Translations under genes and position numbers: made by a program
DNA from: Bacteroidales bacterium
GTDB lineage: Bacteria > Bacteroidota > Bacteroidia > Bacteroidales > UBA1402
Direction of reading: 5' to 3'
NCBI GenBank assembly: GCA_028709215.1
Contig: JAQVXI010000001.1
Location: 310,537-374,536, forward strand
DNA length: 64,000 nt
In this document: positions 32,111 through 42,819 of the stretch, in pieces
Position numbering within the stretch: position 1 is the first letter of the stretch
Layout: the number at the start of each line of letters is the position of its first letter
Notes under the pieces: model-generated
Database searches by the model: none
What the model was told of the DNA's origin: nothing
The model's input: the letters and a program-made list of their open reading frames with translations, nothing else

Positions 32111-33526
32111 TCAGAAATAGCTGGAACCATCCCAGCAATGGGTGCACAACTTTTCTTTGGGTAAACCGATGGCCTCCACTACATCCTCAATGGTTTGAAA
32201 TTTTAAGGTCGACAGATTCAAATCCTTTCGAATTTGGTCAACCATTGCTTTGTATTTTTCGCTGTTGTGATCGGCATACGCATTCAAATCGACCTGATCC
32301 AATTCTTTGTCTTCCAAGGTGCGGATGGCTTTGTGTGTGGCCAAATCCAATCCGGAACGGGATCGACTGAAATTTAGAAACTCGCAAGGGAAAGTCAGTG
32401 GTGGGCAGGCGATCCGCATATTGATTTCCTGAATCCCTGCGTCGTGCAAATCCTTCACGTTATCCCTTAATTGAGTGCCACGGACAATGGAATCGTCCAG
32501 AAAAATGCCTCGTTTGTTTTTTATAACCGAGCAGTTTGGAATCAACTTCATTTTGGCAACCAGCTCCCGTAAGTTCTGGCTTTGTGGCATAAAACTGCGT
32601 GGCCAGGTTGGTGTATACTTTGCATACGGCCGTTTCAAGTGCAAGCCGGTTGCATGGCTATATCCCATCGCATGTCCCACACCGGAGTCCGGAATTCCGG
32701 CAACGAAATCGGCGTCAATGTCATCGTCGTATTTTGCCAACGCGGCACCGCAACGATATCGACACTCGTCCACGTTGATGCCTTCATAAAAGGAGGGTGG
32801 GTAACCGTAGTAGATCCAAAGGAAAGAGCAAATCTGCATCTTTTCGTTGGGCTTACGCAGTCGTTCGATGCCATTCTGTGTCAAACGAACGACTTCTCCT
32901 GGTCCCAGATACGAGTCGATCTCGTAACCCAGGTTGGAAAAGGCACAGGTTTCAAACGTCGCTGCATACGCGTACTCTTTTTTGCCAAGAATAATGGGGG
33001 TACGTCCTAGTTTGTCTCGCGCTGCAATGAGTCCATCTTCTGTCAATAAAAGCATGGAACAAGAACCTTTAACCTTATTGTAAACATTTTCGATGCCGGA
33101 GAGGAAGTCATCCCCTTCAGAGATTAACATGGCTACCAATTCGGTCGGATTTACGGATCCCTGACTGGTCTCTGAAAAGGTGCGATGGCGTTCCAAAAAG
33201 GATGCTTCCAGTTCGTCGGTATTCACAATTTTGCTTACGGTGACCAAGCCGAATTTGCCCATGTGTGAATTTACCACGATGGGTTGCGCTTCCGTATCAC
33301 TGATGACGCCGATCCCTGCAAATCCTTTGAAGTGTGCGACGTCACCTTCGAATTTATTTCGAAAATATCCATCTTCCAAACTATGTATGGCACGTTGTAT
33401 GCCTTTTTCCTTTGAAAAGAAAGCCAAACCCGCTCGTTTGGTTCCTAAATGAGAATGATAATCGGTGCCGTAAAAAACTTCGCTCACACAATCTACCTTA
33501 GAAATACTGCCAAAAAAGCCACTCAT
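32111..33526 (-). CDS. Amidophosphoribosyltransferase-like (PurF family) protein lacking the N-terminal nucleophile Cys
   Basis: MSGFFGSISKVDCVSEVFYGTDYHSHLGTKRAG...; PRTase motif GIFLDDSIVRGTQLRD. Confidence 0.85.
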   Translation of the reverse strand: MSGFFGSISKVDCVSEVFYGTDYHSHLGTKRAGLAFFSKEKGIQRAIHSLEDGYFRNKFEGDVAHFKGFAGIGVISDTEAQPIVVNSHMGKFGLVTVSKIVNTDELEASFLERHRTFSETSQGSVNPTELVAMLISEGDDFLSGIENVYNKVKGSCSMLLLTEDGLIAARDKLGRTPIILGKKEYAYAATFETCAFSNLGYEIDSYLGPGEVVRLTQNGIERLRKPNEKMQICSFLWIYYGYPPSFYEGINVDECRYRCGAALAKYDDDIDADFVAGIPDSGVGHAMGYSHATGLHLKRPYAKYTPTWPRSFMPQSQNLRELVAKMKLIPNCSVIKNKRGIFLDDSIVRGTQLRDNVKDLHDAGIQEINMRIACPPLTFPCEFLNFSRSRSGLDLATHKAIRTLEDKELDQVDLNAYADHNSEKYKAMVDQIRKDLNLSTLKFQTIEDVVEAIGLPKEKLCTHCWDGSSYF

Positions 33527-33628
33527 GGATTTTGATTTATGAAGTACAATGAGTGGACAAAAGTACTCATATTTTTTTGTAATAATGAAGACTTCCCGCT
33601 ATCTTGCAGAATAAAACCTTGATTCTGT

Positions 33629-34045
33629 ATGATCGAAAGGCTCTTTGTTTTTGCGAAAGCACAGGCTTCGTCCTTTTTCGGAGGGCTGGTCGATTACGGT
33701 GTAATGATTGCCCTGACCGAATTGCTCTCCGTGCACTATACGTGCTCCATTGTTGTAGGAGGTTTTGTCGGTGCAATCGTGAATTTTTGCATCAATAAGT
33801 GGTGGACATTCAAAAGTAGCGATAAAAAATACCGCCATGCATTGTGGGCTCAGAGCCTACGTTTCCTTCTTGTTGTAATCAACAGTATTGTACTGAAGAC
33901 CGCTGGAACCTATTGGTTGACACAGTATTTTCATCTTGATTACAAAATCAGTCGGTTGATGGTTGATCTGGTTGTATCGCTCGCATTCAACTACCTATTG
34001 CAGAAACATTGGGTCTTCATCAAAACCAAACGAAGCGATGTATGA
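33629..34045 (+). CDS. GtrA-like family membrane protein
   Basis: 138 aa, 4 TM; SFFGGLVDYGVMIALTELL...FVGAIVNFCINKWWTFKS...FNYLLQKHWVFIK. Confidence 0.87.
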   Translation: MIERLFVFAKAQASSFFGGLVDYGVMIALTELLSVHYTCSIVVGGFVGAIVNFCINKWWTFKSSDKKYRHALWAQSLRFLLVVINSIVLKTAGTYWLTQYFHLDYKISRLMVDLVVSLAFNYLLQKHWVFIKTKRSDV

Positions 34046-34926
34046 AAGCAAAAAAGGATTATGTTGTCTGTCCCGAGGATCTTGCTTCGATTTCACCCTT
34101 GTTTGAAGGGCGCATGGGTCAACGACTTGCAAAAGCAGTGATTCGACTTTTTGCATTGGATAAAATCAATGACTTGTACGCTCGTGCCTGTCACAAAGAA
34201 GGAGCCGATTTTGCGGCAGCATTGTTGCAGGAATTAAAGGTACACTATCGTATTGGACATCCGGAGCGTTTAGACGCTTTACCCGAAGGATCCTTTGTTT
34301 GTATATCGAACCATCCCTACGGTGGGCTGGACGGCATTATATTGGTCGACATGCTGGGCCATCTGCGCCCGGATTTTAAAGTGATGGTCAATGACTTGCT
34401 TTCCTGGATTGAAGCGATGGATGCCCACTTTATATCGGTCAAACCAAAAGGGAACGTAGAAGTGGGCGTAAACGGCCAGAATTTGAACGGTGTTCGTGAA
34501 ACCCTACAACATCAAAAGGGAGGGCATCCCGTCGGCTTTTTTCCGGCAGGTGCTGTCTCCAATTTATATGTAAAACCATGGGGTATACGCGACAGACCTT
34601 GGCAGGAGAGTGTGATTCGACTCATTCAAAAAACCAATGTTCCGGTACTTCCGATCCGATTTTTTAATGGGAATTCCTCTTTGTTTTACGTTCTTGGCCT
34701 GTTGGATTGGCGAATTCGCTTGCTGCGTATGCCCAGAGAAGTTTTCAACAAATCCAAACAAAATCCACTGGTTGGAATAGGGGAATGGATCGAGTCGGAT
34801 GTCATACAAGGAATAAAAGATATCAATGAATTATCGGATTTTCTTAGAAGCGCAGTATATACAATGCCTTATCCATCGCACATACAATCGGCAACGGATT
34901 ATTTTAAAAGAAATATTGGAGGATAG
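34042..34926 (+). CDS. Lysophospholipid acyltransferase-like protein
   Basis: SNHPYGGLDGIILVDML, VGFFPAGAVSNLY, VPVLPIRFFNGNSSLFYVLGLLDWRIR; ATGA overlap with gtrA. Confidence 0.82.
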   Translation: MKAKKDYVVCPEDLASISPLFEGRMGQRLAKAVIRLFALDKINDLYARACHKEGADFAAALLQELKVHYRIGHPERLDALPEGSFVCISNHPYGGLDGIILVDMLGHLRPDFKVMVNDLLSWIEAMDAHFISVKPKGNVEVGVNGQNLNGVRETLQHQKGGHPVGFFPAGAVSNLYVKPWGIRDRPWQESVIRLIQKTNVPVLPIRFFNGNSSLFYVLGLLDWRIRLLRMPREVFNKSKQNPLVGIGEWIESDVIQGIKDINELSDFLRSAVYTMPYPSHIQSATDYFKRNIGG

Positions 34927-34987
34927 TTCATTGATATGTTGTATATTTAAGGCAATGCAAAGCAGTACAACCTTAAATTGATTCACC

Positions 34988-36423
34988 ATGGAAAAGAAAA
35001 AGCTAACCCGTGTAAATGGAGCACCTGTCGTCGACAACCAAAATGTTCAAACGGCCGGCAAGCGTGGTCCAATGTTGTTACAAGATGTTTGGTATTTAGA
35101 AAAATTGGCCCATTTTGATCGAGAAGTTATACCGGAACGCAGGATGCATGCCAAAGGATCCGGTGCATTCGGAACGTTCACCGTCACGCACGACATTACA
35201 GCGTATACCAAAGCAAAAATATTCGCATAAATTGGGAAAAAGACCGATGTGTTCGTTCGTTTCTCCACCGTTGCCGGAGAACGGGGGGCGGCCGATGCCG
35301 AACGCGATATCCGGGGTTTTGCGATGAAGTTTTACACCGAAGAAGGCAATTGGGATTTGGTTGGCAACAATACACCCGTCTTTTTCTTAAAAGACCCCCT
35401 GAAATTTCCGGATTTAAATCATGCCGTCAAACGTGATCCCAAAACGAATCTGCGCAGCGCAACCAATAATTGGGACTTTTGGACCAATTTACCCGAAGCA
35501 CTGCACCAGGTCACCATAACCATGAGCGATCGCGGTATTCCACGGTCGTACCGACACATGAACGGCTACGGAAGTCATACCTTTAGTTTGATCAATGCCA
35601 AAAACGAACGTATTTGGGTAAAGTTTCATTTGAAAACACAGCAGGGAATTCAGAATTTAACCGATCAGGAAGCCGAGGACATCATCGGTAAATGCCGGGA
35701 GAGTCATCAGCGGGATTTGTTCGATCACATCGAGAAAAAGGATTACCCGCGTTGGTCCATGAAAATACAGTTGATGACCGAAGAACAGGCCCAAAAATGT
35801 CCGTTTAATCCATTTGATTTGACCAAAGTATGGCCTCATAAGGATTATCCCTTGCAGGATGTTGGTGTGCTTGAACTCAATCGCAATCCGGAGAATTATT
35901 TTGCAGAGGTGGAGCAAGCTGCATTCAATCCGGCCAACGTGGTCCCCGGCATCGGTTTCTCTCCGGACAAAATGTTGCAAGGGCGCTTATTCTCCTATGG
36001 AGATGCGCAACGGTATCGCCTCGGGTCAATCATCATTTAATACCCGTGAATGCAGCAAAATGCCCCGTGCACAGTTATCACCGAGACGGTCAAATGCGGG
36101 TGGACGGCAATTACGGTGCATTGCAAGGATACGAACCCAATAGTTACGGCGCATGGCCGGAACAACCCGCCTATCGGGAACCCGCTTTGGAATTGGAAGG
36201 TGCGGCGGATCATTGGGATCATCGGGAAGGCGATGACCCATACGGTCAGGCGGGTGATTTGTTTCGCTTGATGAGCCCACAGCAGAAAATGGTTTTATTT
36301 GAAAATACGGCTCGAAATATGGGGGATGCACCTGTAGAGATCAAGCGCCGTCACATCAGAAATTGTACGATGGCCGATCCGGAATATGGAGCAGGCGTGG
36401 CCAAAGCACTTCAATTGGATTGA
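34988..36423 (+). pseudogene. katA: Catalase (clade 3-like) disrupted by in-frame TAA and a -1 frameshift
   Basis: [46 protein letters not shown]...[34 protein letters not shown]...[12 protein letters not shown](shift)[24 protein letters not shown]; stop at 35228-35230, shift near 36020-36030. Confidence 0.9.
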
Positions 36424-36484
36424 TAAGAATGAACATAGGGCGCAAATGTAGCGTTCTGATTTTAAACAATAGCGAATATAAATT

Positions 36485-37333
36485 ATGGAAGAGCAAGTAA
36501 TGCAAGTAGAAGGAGCCCTGGAGGGTGGTATGAGTAAATTGGTTGACTTGGCTGTGTCGTATGGACCGAAACTGATCGGTGCCATCGTGGTTTTGTTGAT
36601 TGGTTTGTGGGTCATTAATATGATCGTTAAGGCGACCGACCGTTTGATGAAAAAACGCAAGATGGATGAATCACTCAAGCCATTTTTGCGGGGGATGATC
36701 AATGTGGTCCTTAAGGTTCTGTTGGTTGTCAGCGTTATGGGAATGGTTGGCATAGAGATGACCAGTTTTATTGCCATATTGGGGGCTGCCGGTTTGGCTG
36801 TAGGTATGGCATTATCTGGAACGCTGCAAAATTTTGCGGGTGGCGTAATTATCCTTGTATTTAGACCCTTTAATGTGGGCGATTTTATTGAGGCGCAGGG
36901 TTATTTGGGCTCTGTAAAAGAAATCGGAATATTTACAACCTTATTGAATACGGTTGATAAGAAAGTGATCATCATCCCCAATGGACCTTTGTCTACCGGA
37001 TCGTTGACCAACTTCTCAAGAGAACCCCTTCGCCGAGTAGATTGGTCGTATGGTATTGCTTATGGAGATGATATGGAACAATTCAAGAAGGCAATGAACG
37101 ATTTTATCCAAGAAGATAAGCGGATTTTGACGGATCCGGAACCCTTCATTGGTCTATCCGAACTGGCAGACAGTTCTGTGAATTTTGCGGTACGTGTTTG
37201 GGTAAACGCTCCCGATTATTGGGGTGTTTTCTTTGATATGAATGAGAAAGTTTACAAGCGCTTCGCCGACTATAACCTGAATATACCGTTCCCTCAGGTC
37301 GATTTGCATTTGCATCAGACCAAGCAAGCATAA
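36485..37333 (+). CDS. Small-conductance mechanosensitive channel (MscS family)
   Basis: 282 aa; AILGAAGLAVGMALSGTLQNFAGGVIILVFRPFNVGDFIEAQGYLGSV. Confidence 0.94.
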   Translation: MEEQVMQVEGALEGGMSKLVDLAVSYGPKLIGAIVVLLIGLWVINMIVKATDRLMKKRKMDESLKPFLRGMINVVLKVLLVVSVMGMVGIEMTSFIAILGAAGLAVGMALSGTLQNFAGGVIILVFRPFNVGDFIEAQGYLGSVKEIGIFTTLLNTVDKKVIIIPNGPLSTGSLTNFSREPLRRVDWSYGIAYGDDMEQFKKAMNDFIQEDKRILTDPEPFIGLSELADSSVNFAVRVWVNAPDYWGVFFDMNEKVYKRFADYNLNIPFPQVDLHLHQTKQA

Positions 37334-37346
37334 CAGAAATCCAATC

Positions 37347-39191
37347 ATGAGACAATCGTTGGTTCGAAACTATATCCGTCTCATCTGTTTATTTATTTGT
37401 GCCGGCAACCTGGTGTTGTCGGCACAAAATGGTTTGAGTATTCGACACATCTATTTTTCAGGCAACGACACGCTGTCTTCGGAGCGTCTTCTTGAACAGA
37501 TGCAGTTGTACGAAACCGACAATTGGAAACGAGTCCTATTGCGCAAGAAACCGGCCATCTACGATGATCTCCTGCTTCAGTCCGATTTGGAACGCTTGGA
37601 GCATCTGTACCAAACCGAAGGTTTTTTATGGGCAGATCTGCAATTGGATACGATACAACGGAGCAAATCCGGGAAACGTTTAAATTTGTTCATACGCGTT
37701 CGTGAAAACGATCCGGTAGGTTTGGGGGAGGTTCGGCTACTTTTTTCAGATTCTGTGGACTCAGCCGTACGCAATCGTATGCTTGACCAGGCAGAAAGGA
37801 AAGGCTTACTTCCGAAATCGGGCAGTCGATTTCGGGATGAAAACATTTTGCTTGCAACCGACGCATTGGAAAAATATTATACGGATGCAGGGTTCGTGTA
37901 TGCAACGGTAAGCAACACCATACAGCTGGATACAACGTCCAATTCTGCCGACGTTTTTTTTGACATTGAATCGGGCAATCGGGCTCGTGCCGGAACGGTG
38001 CGTTACGCGGGGTTTGATCGGATTGATACCGCCTTTGTTTCCTCCCGACTTGCCTGGAAAAAAGACTCCATCTTTCATTACGAAGCCTTGGATGAAACGC
38101 GGGTTCGTCTCAATGCGCTTCAGCTGTTTCGAATGGTCTCCATCACCCCTGAGCTGGATCGTGAACGACCCCTGAAACCGTTAAACATCCAATTAAAGGT
38201 AGAAGAATTACCGGCGATGTCCGGCAAATTGGGCGTTGGCTGGGGTACCGAGGATCGTTTTCGTGCGTTTGTTGATTGGACGTATCGGGGTTTATGGGGC
38301 AAGGCTTCGCGCGTGAATGTGTATGCAAAGCATTCGGCGCTTGATCCCTACTATTTGAGTGTTCGTTGGATTCAGCCCTATTTTCTTTTGCCTGAACTTT
38401 CACTCACGATCAATCCGTATATGAGAAGACAGGCTGAACCCGGTTATCAAACGGCTTTATACGGTCTTTCCATTCCGCTCATCTATGAGCCAACAACGCA
38501 CTGGTCTCTGGCTTTTTCGTATTATTTGGATCGGGTGCGGCAGTTTGCCGAAGCGGGGGTCAATCCGGAATTCTCGTTGGAATCGAGTGATTTACGGTAC
38601 AATAAATCCGGAGTACAGGCCTCTGTCCGTTATTCAAATGCCCGGCCGATGACCAATCCTACGAAGGGCTATAGTTTGCTGTTGGGTAGCAAACTCAACG
38701 GCTATGCTTTTGGAAGTGATTTTGATTTTTGGAAATCCTGGTTGGATCTTCGGACGTATCAACCATTGAATGCATGGGTGATCGCTCTGAGAGGGATGGC
38801 CGGTTGGACCTTCCCTTCTGCTGAGGAGGGCTTTGTTCCGGTTGAGGATCGATTCTATGCAGGGGGAAGCAATTCAGTGAGGGGATGGAAGCGTGCCGAG
38901 CTGGGGCCCAAACGGAATACGGGAACCCCATTGGGAGGCAATCAAGTGATCGAAATGAATGTGGAGCTTAGGAGGCATTTGTTTTGGATTTTGGAGGCGG
39001 CCGCTTTTATGGATGCGGGCAATGTCTGGAATGCCGTGGCCATTGATCAGGTGCCCAATCTTGCGTATTCGGTTGGAGGCGGTTTACGCCTTAAAACACC
39101 CATTGGTCCTGTACGTTTGGATGTAAGCATGCCGGTCTGGAATGAAAAACGATCCATGGAATTTTTTATTAATGTTGGGCAAGCCTTTTAA
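37347..39191 (+). CDS. BamA/TamA-like outer-membrane protein (POTRA plus surface antigen barrel)
   Basis: 614 aa; POTRA-like repeats; FYAGGSNSVRGWKRAELGPKRNTGTPLGGNQVIEMNVELR. Confidence 0.88.
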   Translation: MRQSLVRNYIRLICLFICAGNLVLSAQNGLSIRHIYFSGNDTLSSERLLEQMQLYETDNWKRVLLRKKPAIYDDLLLQSDLERLEHLYQTEGFLWADLQLDTIQRSKSGKRLNLFIRVRENDPVGLGEVRLLFSDSVDSAVRNRMLDQAERKGLLPKSGSRFRDENILLATDALEKYYTDAGFVYATVSNTIQLDTTSNSADVFFDIESGNRARAGTVRYAGFDRIDTAFVSSRLAWKKDSIFHYEALDETRVRLNALQLFRMVSITPELDRERPLKPLNIQLKVEELPAMSGKLGVGWGTEDRFRAFVDWTYRGLWGKASRVNVYAKHSALDPYYLSVRWIQPYFLLPELSLTINPYMRRQAEPGYQTALYGLSIPLIYEPTTHWSLAFSYYLDRVRQFAEAGVNPEFSLESSDLRYNKSGVQASVRYSNARPMTNPTKGYSLLLGSKLNGYAFGSDFDFWKSWLDLRTYQPLNAWVIALRGMAGWTFPSAEEGFVPVEDRFYAGGSNSVRGWKRAELGPKRNTGTPLGGNQVIEMNVELRRHLFWILEAAAFMDAGNVWNAVAIDQVPNLAYSVGGGLRLKTPIGPVRLDVSMPVWNEKRSMEFFINVGQAF

Positions 39192-42100
39192 TGCGTATGA
39201 AGAAGCCCATTGGAAAAATACTTTTGCGAATTGCATTGAGCCTGTTGGCCGCTTTGATTGGCCTGCTCGTACTCCTCTTTGTGCTGATACACATTCCGGC
39301 AATACAAAATGCAGCGTTGCAGCGTGGATTGATTTATTGGAACGCAAACCAGTTGTCTCAACTATCGGTAGAATACATTCAACTGAAATTGTGGAAATCC
39401 ATAGAGCTGGAAGGCGTGAACCTATCCGATGCACAGGGCGATACCGTCTTTTCGTTGCAGCGCTTTTATCTGCATTTCAATATCGCGGCGTTACAAACCG
39501 GAACGATACACATTCGTGCAATCGATATCGATCAACCGATGATTCATCTTGTGCAAATGCAGGATTCCACTTGGAATATTCAACACCTTATTTCTCAGGA
39601 TTCCAGCGTCGTTGTGCCTGAGGATACGGTCTCATCAGTCTTTGGAATGCGTGTTCGGTTGGATACCTGTATGCTTAACGGGGCTCGTTTGAAATTGAAC
39701 CTTTTAGACAAACATTCGATGGAATGGGACTCCATCGGGTTTTCTTTCCGTGCCGCTTATCAACATCCATTGGCTGAAATGTTCGGATTTCGAATGCAAA
39801 TCCCTGGAAATGAGTTGAACGCACATGCGCGTGTGCAGCTTGACTTGGCCGATACATCCCACGCCCAGGTCTATATGAATCGCATACATTTGGAACCGTT
39901 TTATTCCTTTTTACCGAATGAATTTCATTGGAAACAGTCGCCGGATTTTCGTTTGAACCTGATGTTTAATGACCGTTGGGCCTCAGCGAAGATGGAGTTG
40001 CAATCGCAGGATCAAAATCTAACCGTACACGTGGATTTGGAGGATTGGAGGGGCATTCCCAAACATCGGATAAATCTGAGTATGCATGCATTCAAGCCTG
40101 ATGATTGGTATATGGGCATATCCAGTAATGGACTCATTCATGGTAACGCACATTGGTTTGGGCAAGGTTTAACGCCTGAATCGATGCAAGGAGACTTGCG
40201 TTTGACTGTGTTTGAATCGCAGGTGTTTGACGTACCAATCGACACACTGACAACGGATTTAACGTATCAATCCGGTGCATTGGATGGTTTGTTGCGTTAT
40301 CAGTCCAATTGGGCATCCATCCGGATTGAACCGCACATACAAAATATTCTGAATGATCGTTCTTCCTATCAAATACAGATGCAAGCCCATCGTGTGATGT
40401 TGGATGATCTGGTTGAGGATCTATCCCTTCCCGATCCTTTTGAATTGAATGTACGGTTGAAGGGGCAGGGTCTGACCGCTCAAAATGCCCGACTGCAAAT
40501 CGATTCACTTTACGTGGCCACTCGGGGGCTGATGTTGAATGCACAAGGTATCGTCGACGTAAATCGATTTTCTGAAGGGTCTGTTGCGTTGTACCTTAAT
40601 GACCGAGACGTAGTAGGATCGATGGCAGGCATTGACTCGCTTGAAGTGCAAGGAAGCATTCATGCCCGATTGAATGGAACGAAGCACACCCAGCAGGCGG
40701 ATATTCTACTCCGTTTGCACAAGCCGGTCTATGGTAGCTATGCCTTTGACAGCTTGCAGACCCAAGTGGATCTAAGCCTTCATCAATTCACGCAAATGGG
40801 CGCGGAGATCGATTTGATTCTGGATCAAATGCAGGCCCGTGTAGAGACATCCGTTGATTTCAGCGCTTCCCTTCAGGGATGGTTGCGTGCTTTGTCCCTG
40901 CGTTACGATACCTTACACTGGAAACAATCGATGGATACGGCTTTTTTTGAAATAAGCCCTACTCGTTATGCCATTCATGGGTTCAAAATGGAATCGGGCC
41001 AACAAACTTTGGGCATCGAAGGTGTTTTGGATTTTAAGGACAATCAGGCGTTTCAACTGAAAATGGACAAGTTGAGTGTCTCTGACTTGACGCATCTTTT
41101 TATGCCGGAATTGAATCTTAACGGAAATGTTGATTTGCGGGTGGATATTCAAGGACCGGCAGCGATGCCCGCTGTTTTGTTGGATCTTGATTGGAAGGAT
41201 GCCGCATACGAATCGTTGACTACCAGAGGTTTTCATGTTTCCTCCGTCCTCCAGGATTCAACGTTGAAGACGCAGATGGATATGTTGCCTTTGGATAGTG
41301 GTCAGGTTGCTGTATTTGCCGCATTGCCTATGCGGCTGAATTTGGAAAATCAACGCCTTCGTATCCCTACGATGCAGGATACGGTTCATGCAGAAATTCA
41401 AATCGTGAATCTGGATGTGCGTGCATTGAACAGCTTCATCCCGTATGAGTCCACGACAAAAGGGGTTCTCAACGCCATGGTTCAGATTCGTGACAGGATG
41501 GATTCCATTCAGCCTACGGGTGATTTGACCCTTCAGGATGCAGCCTTGGAAATCCCGACTTTTGGAGTGTATTATCCTGATATTCAAGCATCAGTTTCAA
41601 CGGAAAATCGACTCGTTTACTTGGATACCTTGTTGATACGGAGTAAACGCGGAAATCTGACTGGAGGGGGATCCTTTTCGATGGATACAGCCGATGTTCA
41701 ATTGGTTTTTGATCAATTTAGGCCCATCGATCATTCTTCGTACAACCTGCAAATGGATGGTCAGATTCAATGGAGTGGCAAGGGCAATCGGAGTCGATTT
41801 GACGGGGATTTGGAAATACCCAAGGCCGAAATCTATCTACCTGCTGTCATGCGATTGATGGGAAAATCAACGGCCCCCACGGGTAGCAAACCGCTTCTGT
41901 TGGCTGCCTTGGAAGACCAGCAACGAGAAGGTGAGGCGTTTGAGTTGAATGGAGAAGTGTTGGCAGTGGATTCGGTTAAAGTCATGCCTTTCATAGAAAA
42001 CTTGCAAGGCAGAGTCCGAATCAAAATACCCAGAAACACTTGGATAAAAAACGACGACATGCGCATTGAATTGGCTGGAGATGTAGAGCTTGTCAAACAT

Positions 42101-42757
42101 TCGGAAACCGTTGAATTGTTTGGTTCCGTAGATGTTGTCCGCGGACAGTACGATCTGCTGGGCAAGGTTTTTGTTGTACAGGAAGGAAAAATCGGCTTCG
42201 AAGGAGGCGATAAAATCAACCCTTCGTTGCAGGTGGTCGCGGTATACTCGTTTCGTGATACCGAAAAGAATAAGCGTGAATTAAGCATTGATGTGTCCGG
42301 TTATGCCGATGCACCCGTTTTATCGTTTCAATTGGATGGTACAACCGTTGATGAGGGGAATGCCCTGTCGTACATGCTGTTTGGGAAAGATTTGGATGCG
42401 CTCTCGAGCAGTGATCGTTCCAACGTGGACCAAGGTGCGAGTACGCTTCAATTGGCACAATCGGCCGCTTTGTCGTTGTTGTCTTCGCAGTTGACCAATG
42501 TATTGGGAAAAGCCTTTCAAGTAGATTATGTCGAATACAAAAGCGGATCAACCTTGGGTGAAGGCTCCTTTGTGGTTGGAAAATACGTAACAAACAACTT
42601 ATTTGTGAGTTATGAACGAAATTTTGGTGAGGCCGCTCAGGAAGAACAGTTGGTTGAATACGAAATGCGCATGGAGTACGAATTATTTCGATTTTTATTC
42701 CTTCAGTTGACCAGTGCACCTACCCGAAATGGATTTGATGTGATCTTCAAGTTTTAA
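39191..42757 (+). CDS. TamB-like translocation/assembly module protein (DUF490)
   Basis: 1188 aa; single N-terminal TM; C-terminal GQYDLLGKVFVVQEGKIGFEGGDKINPSLQVVAVY...NALSYMLFGKDL; overlaps TamA-like gene stop. Confidence 0.9.
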   Translation: MRMKKPIGKILLRIALSLLAALIGLLVLLFVLIHIPAIQNAALQRGLIYWNANQLSQLSVEYIQLKLWKSIELEGVNLSDAQGDTVFSLQRFYLHFNIAALQTGTIHIRAIDIDQPMIHLVQMQDSTWNIQHLISQDSSVVVPEDTVSSVFGMRVRLDTCMLNGARLKLNLLDKHSMEWDSIGFSFRAAYQHPLAEMFGFRMQIPGNELNAHARVQLDLADTSHAQVYMNRIHLEPFYSFLPNEFHWKQSPDFRLNLMFNDRWASAKMELQSQDQNLTVHVDLEDWRGIPKHRINLSMHAFKPDDWYMGISSNGLIHGNAHWFGQGLTPESMQGDLRLTVFESQVFDVPIDTLTTDLTYQSGALDGLLRYQSNWASIRIEPHIQNILNDRSSYQIQMQAHRVMLDDLVEDLSLPDPFELNVRLKGQGLTAQNARLQIDSLYVATRGLMLNAQGIVDVNRFSEGSVALYLNDRDVVGSMAGIDSLEVQGSIHARLNGTKHTQQADILLRLHKPVYGSYAFDSLQTQVDLSLHQFTQMGAEIDLILDQMQARVETSVDFSASLQGWLRALSLRYDTLHWKQSMDTAFFEISPTRYAIHGFKMESGQQTLGIEGVLDFKDNQAFQLKMDKLSVSDLTHLFMPELNLNGNVDLRVDIQGPAAMPAVLLDLDWKDAAYESLTTRGFHVSSVLQDSTLKTQMDMLPLDSGQVAVFAALPMRLNLENQRLRIPTMQDTVHAEIQIVNLDVRALNSFIPYESTTKGVLNAMVQIRDRMDSIQPTGDLTLQDAALEIPTFGVYYPDIQASVSTENRLVYLDTLLIRSKRGNLTGGGSFSMDTADVQLVFDQFRPIDHSSYNLQMDGQIQWSGKGNRSRFDGDLEIPKAEIYLPAVMRLMGKSTAPTGSKPLLLAALEDQQREGEAFELNGEVLAVDSVKVMPFIENLQGRVRIKIPRNTWIKNDDMRIELAGDVELVKHSETVELFGSVDVVRGQYDLLGKVFVVQEGKIGFEGGDKINPSLQVVAVYSFRDTEKNKRELSIDVSGYADAPVLSFQLDGTTVDEGNALSYMLFGKDLDALSSSDRSNVDQGASTLQLAQSAALSLLSSQLTNVLGKAFQVDYVEYKSGSTLGEGSFVVGKYVTNNLFVSYERNFGEAAQEEQLVEYEMRMEYELFRFLFLQLTSAPTRNGFDVIFKF

Positions 42758-42819
42758 TCGTTGTTTTTTTCAGTGATTCGTTGTAGGTTTGTGTATAGAA
42801 CAAATATAACGCACATAGA

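Noticed and set aside
35228-36030. Programmed recoding in catalase
   Set aside because: Two unrelated lesion types and no slippery site seen; pseudogene or sequence error is more likely
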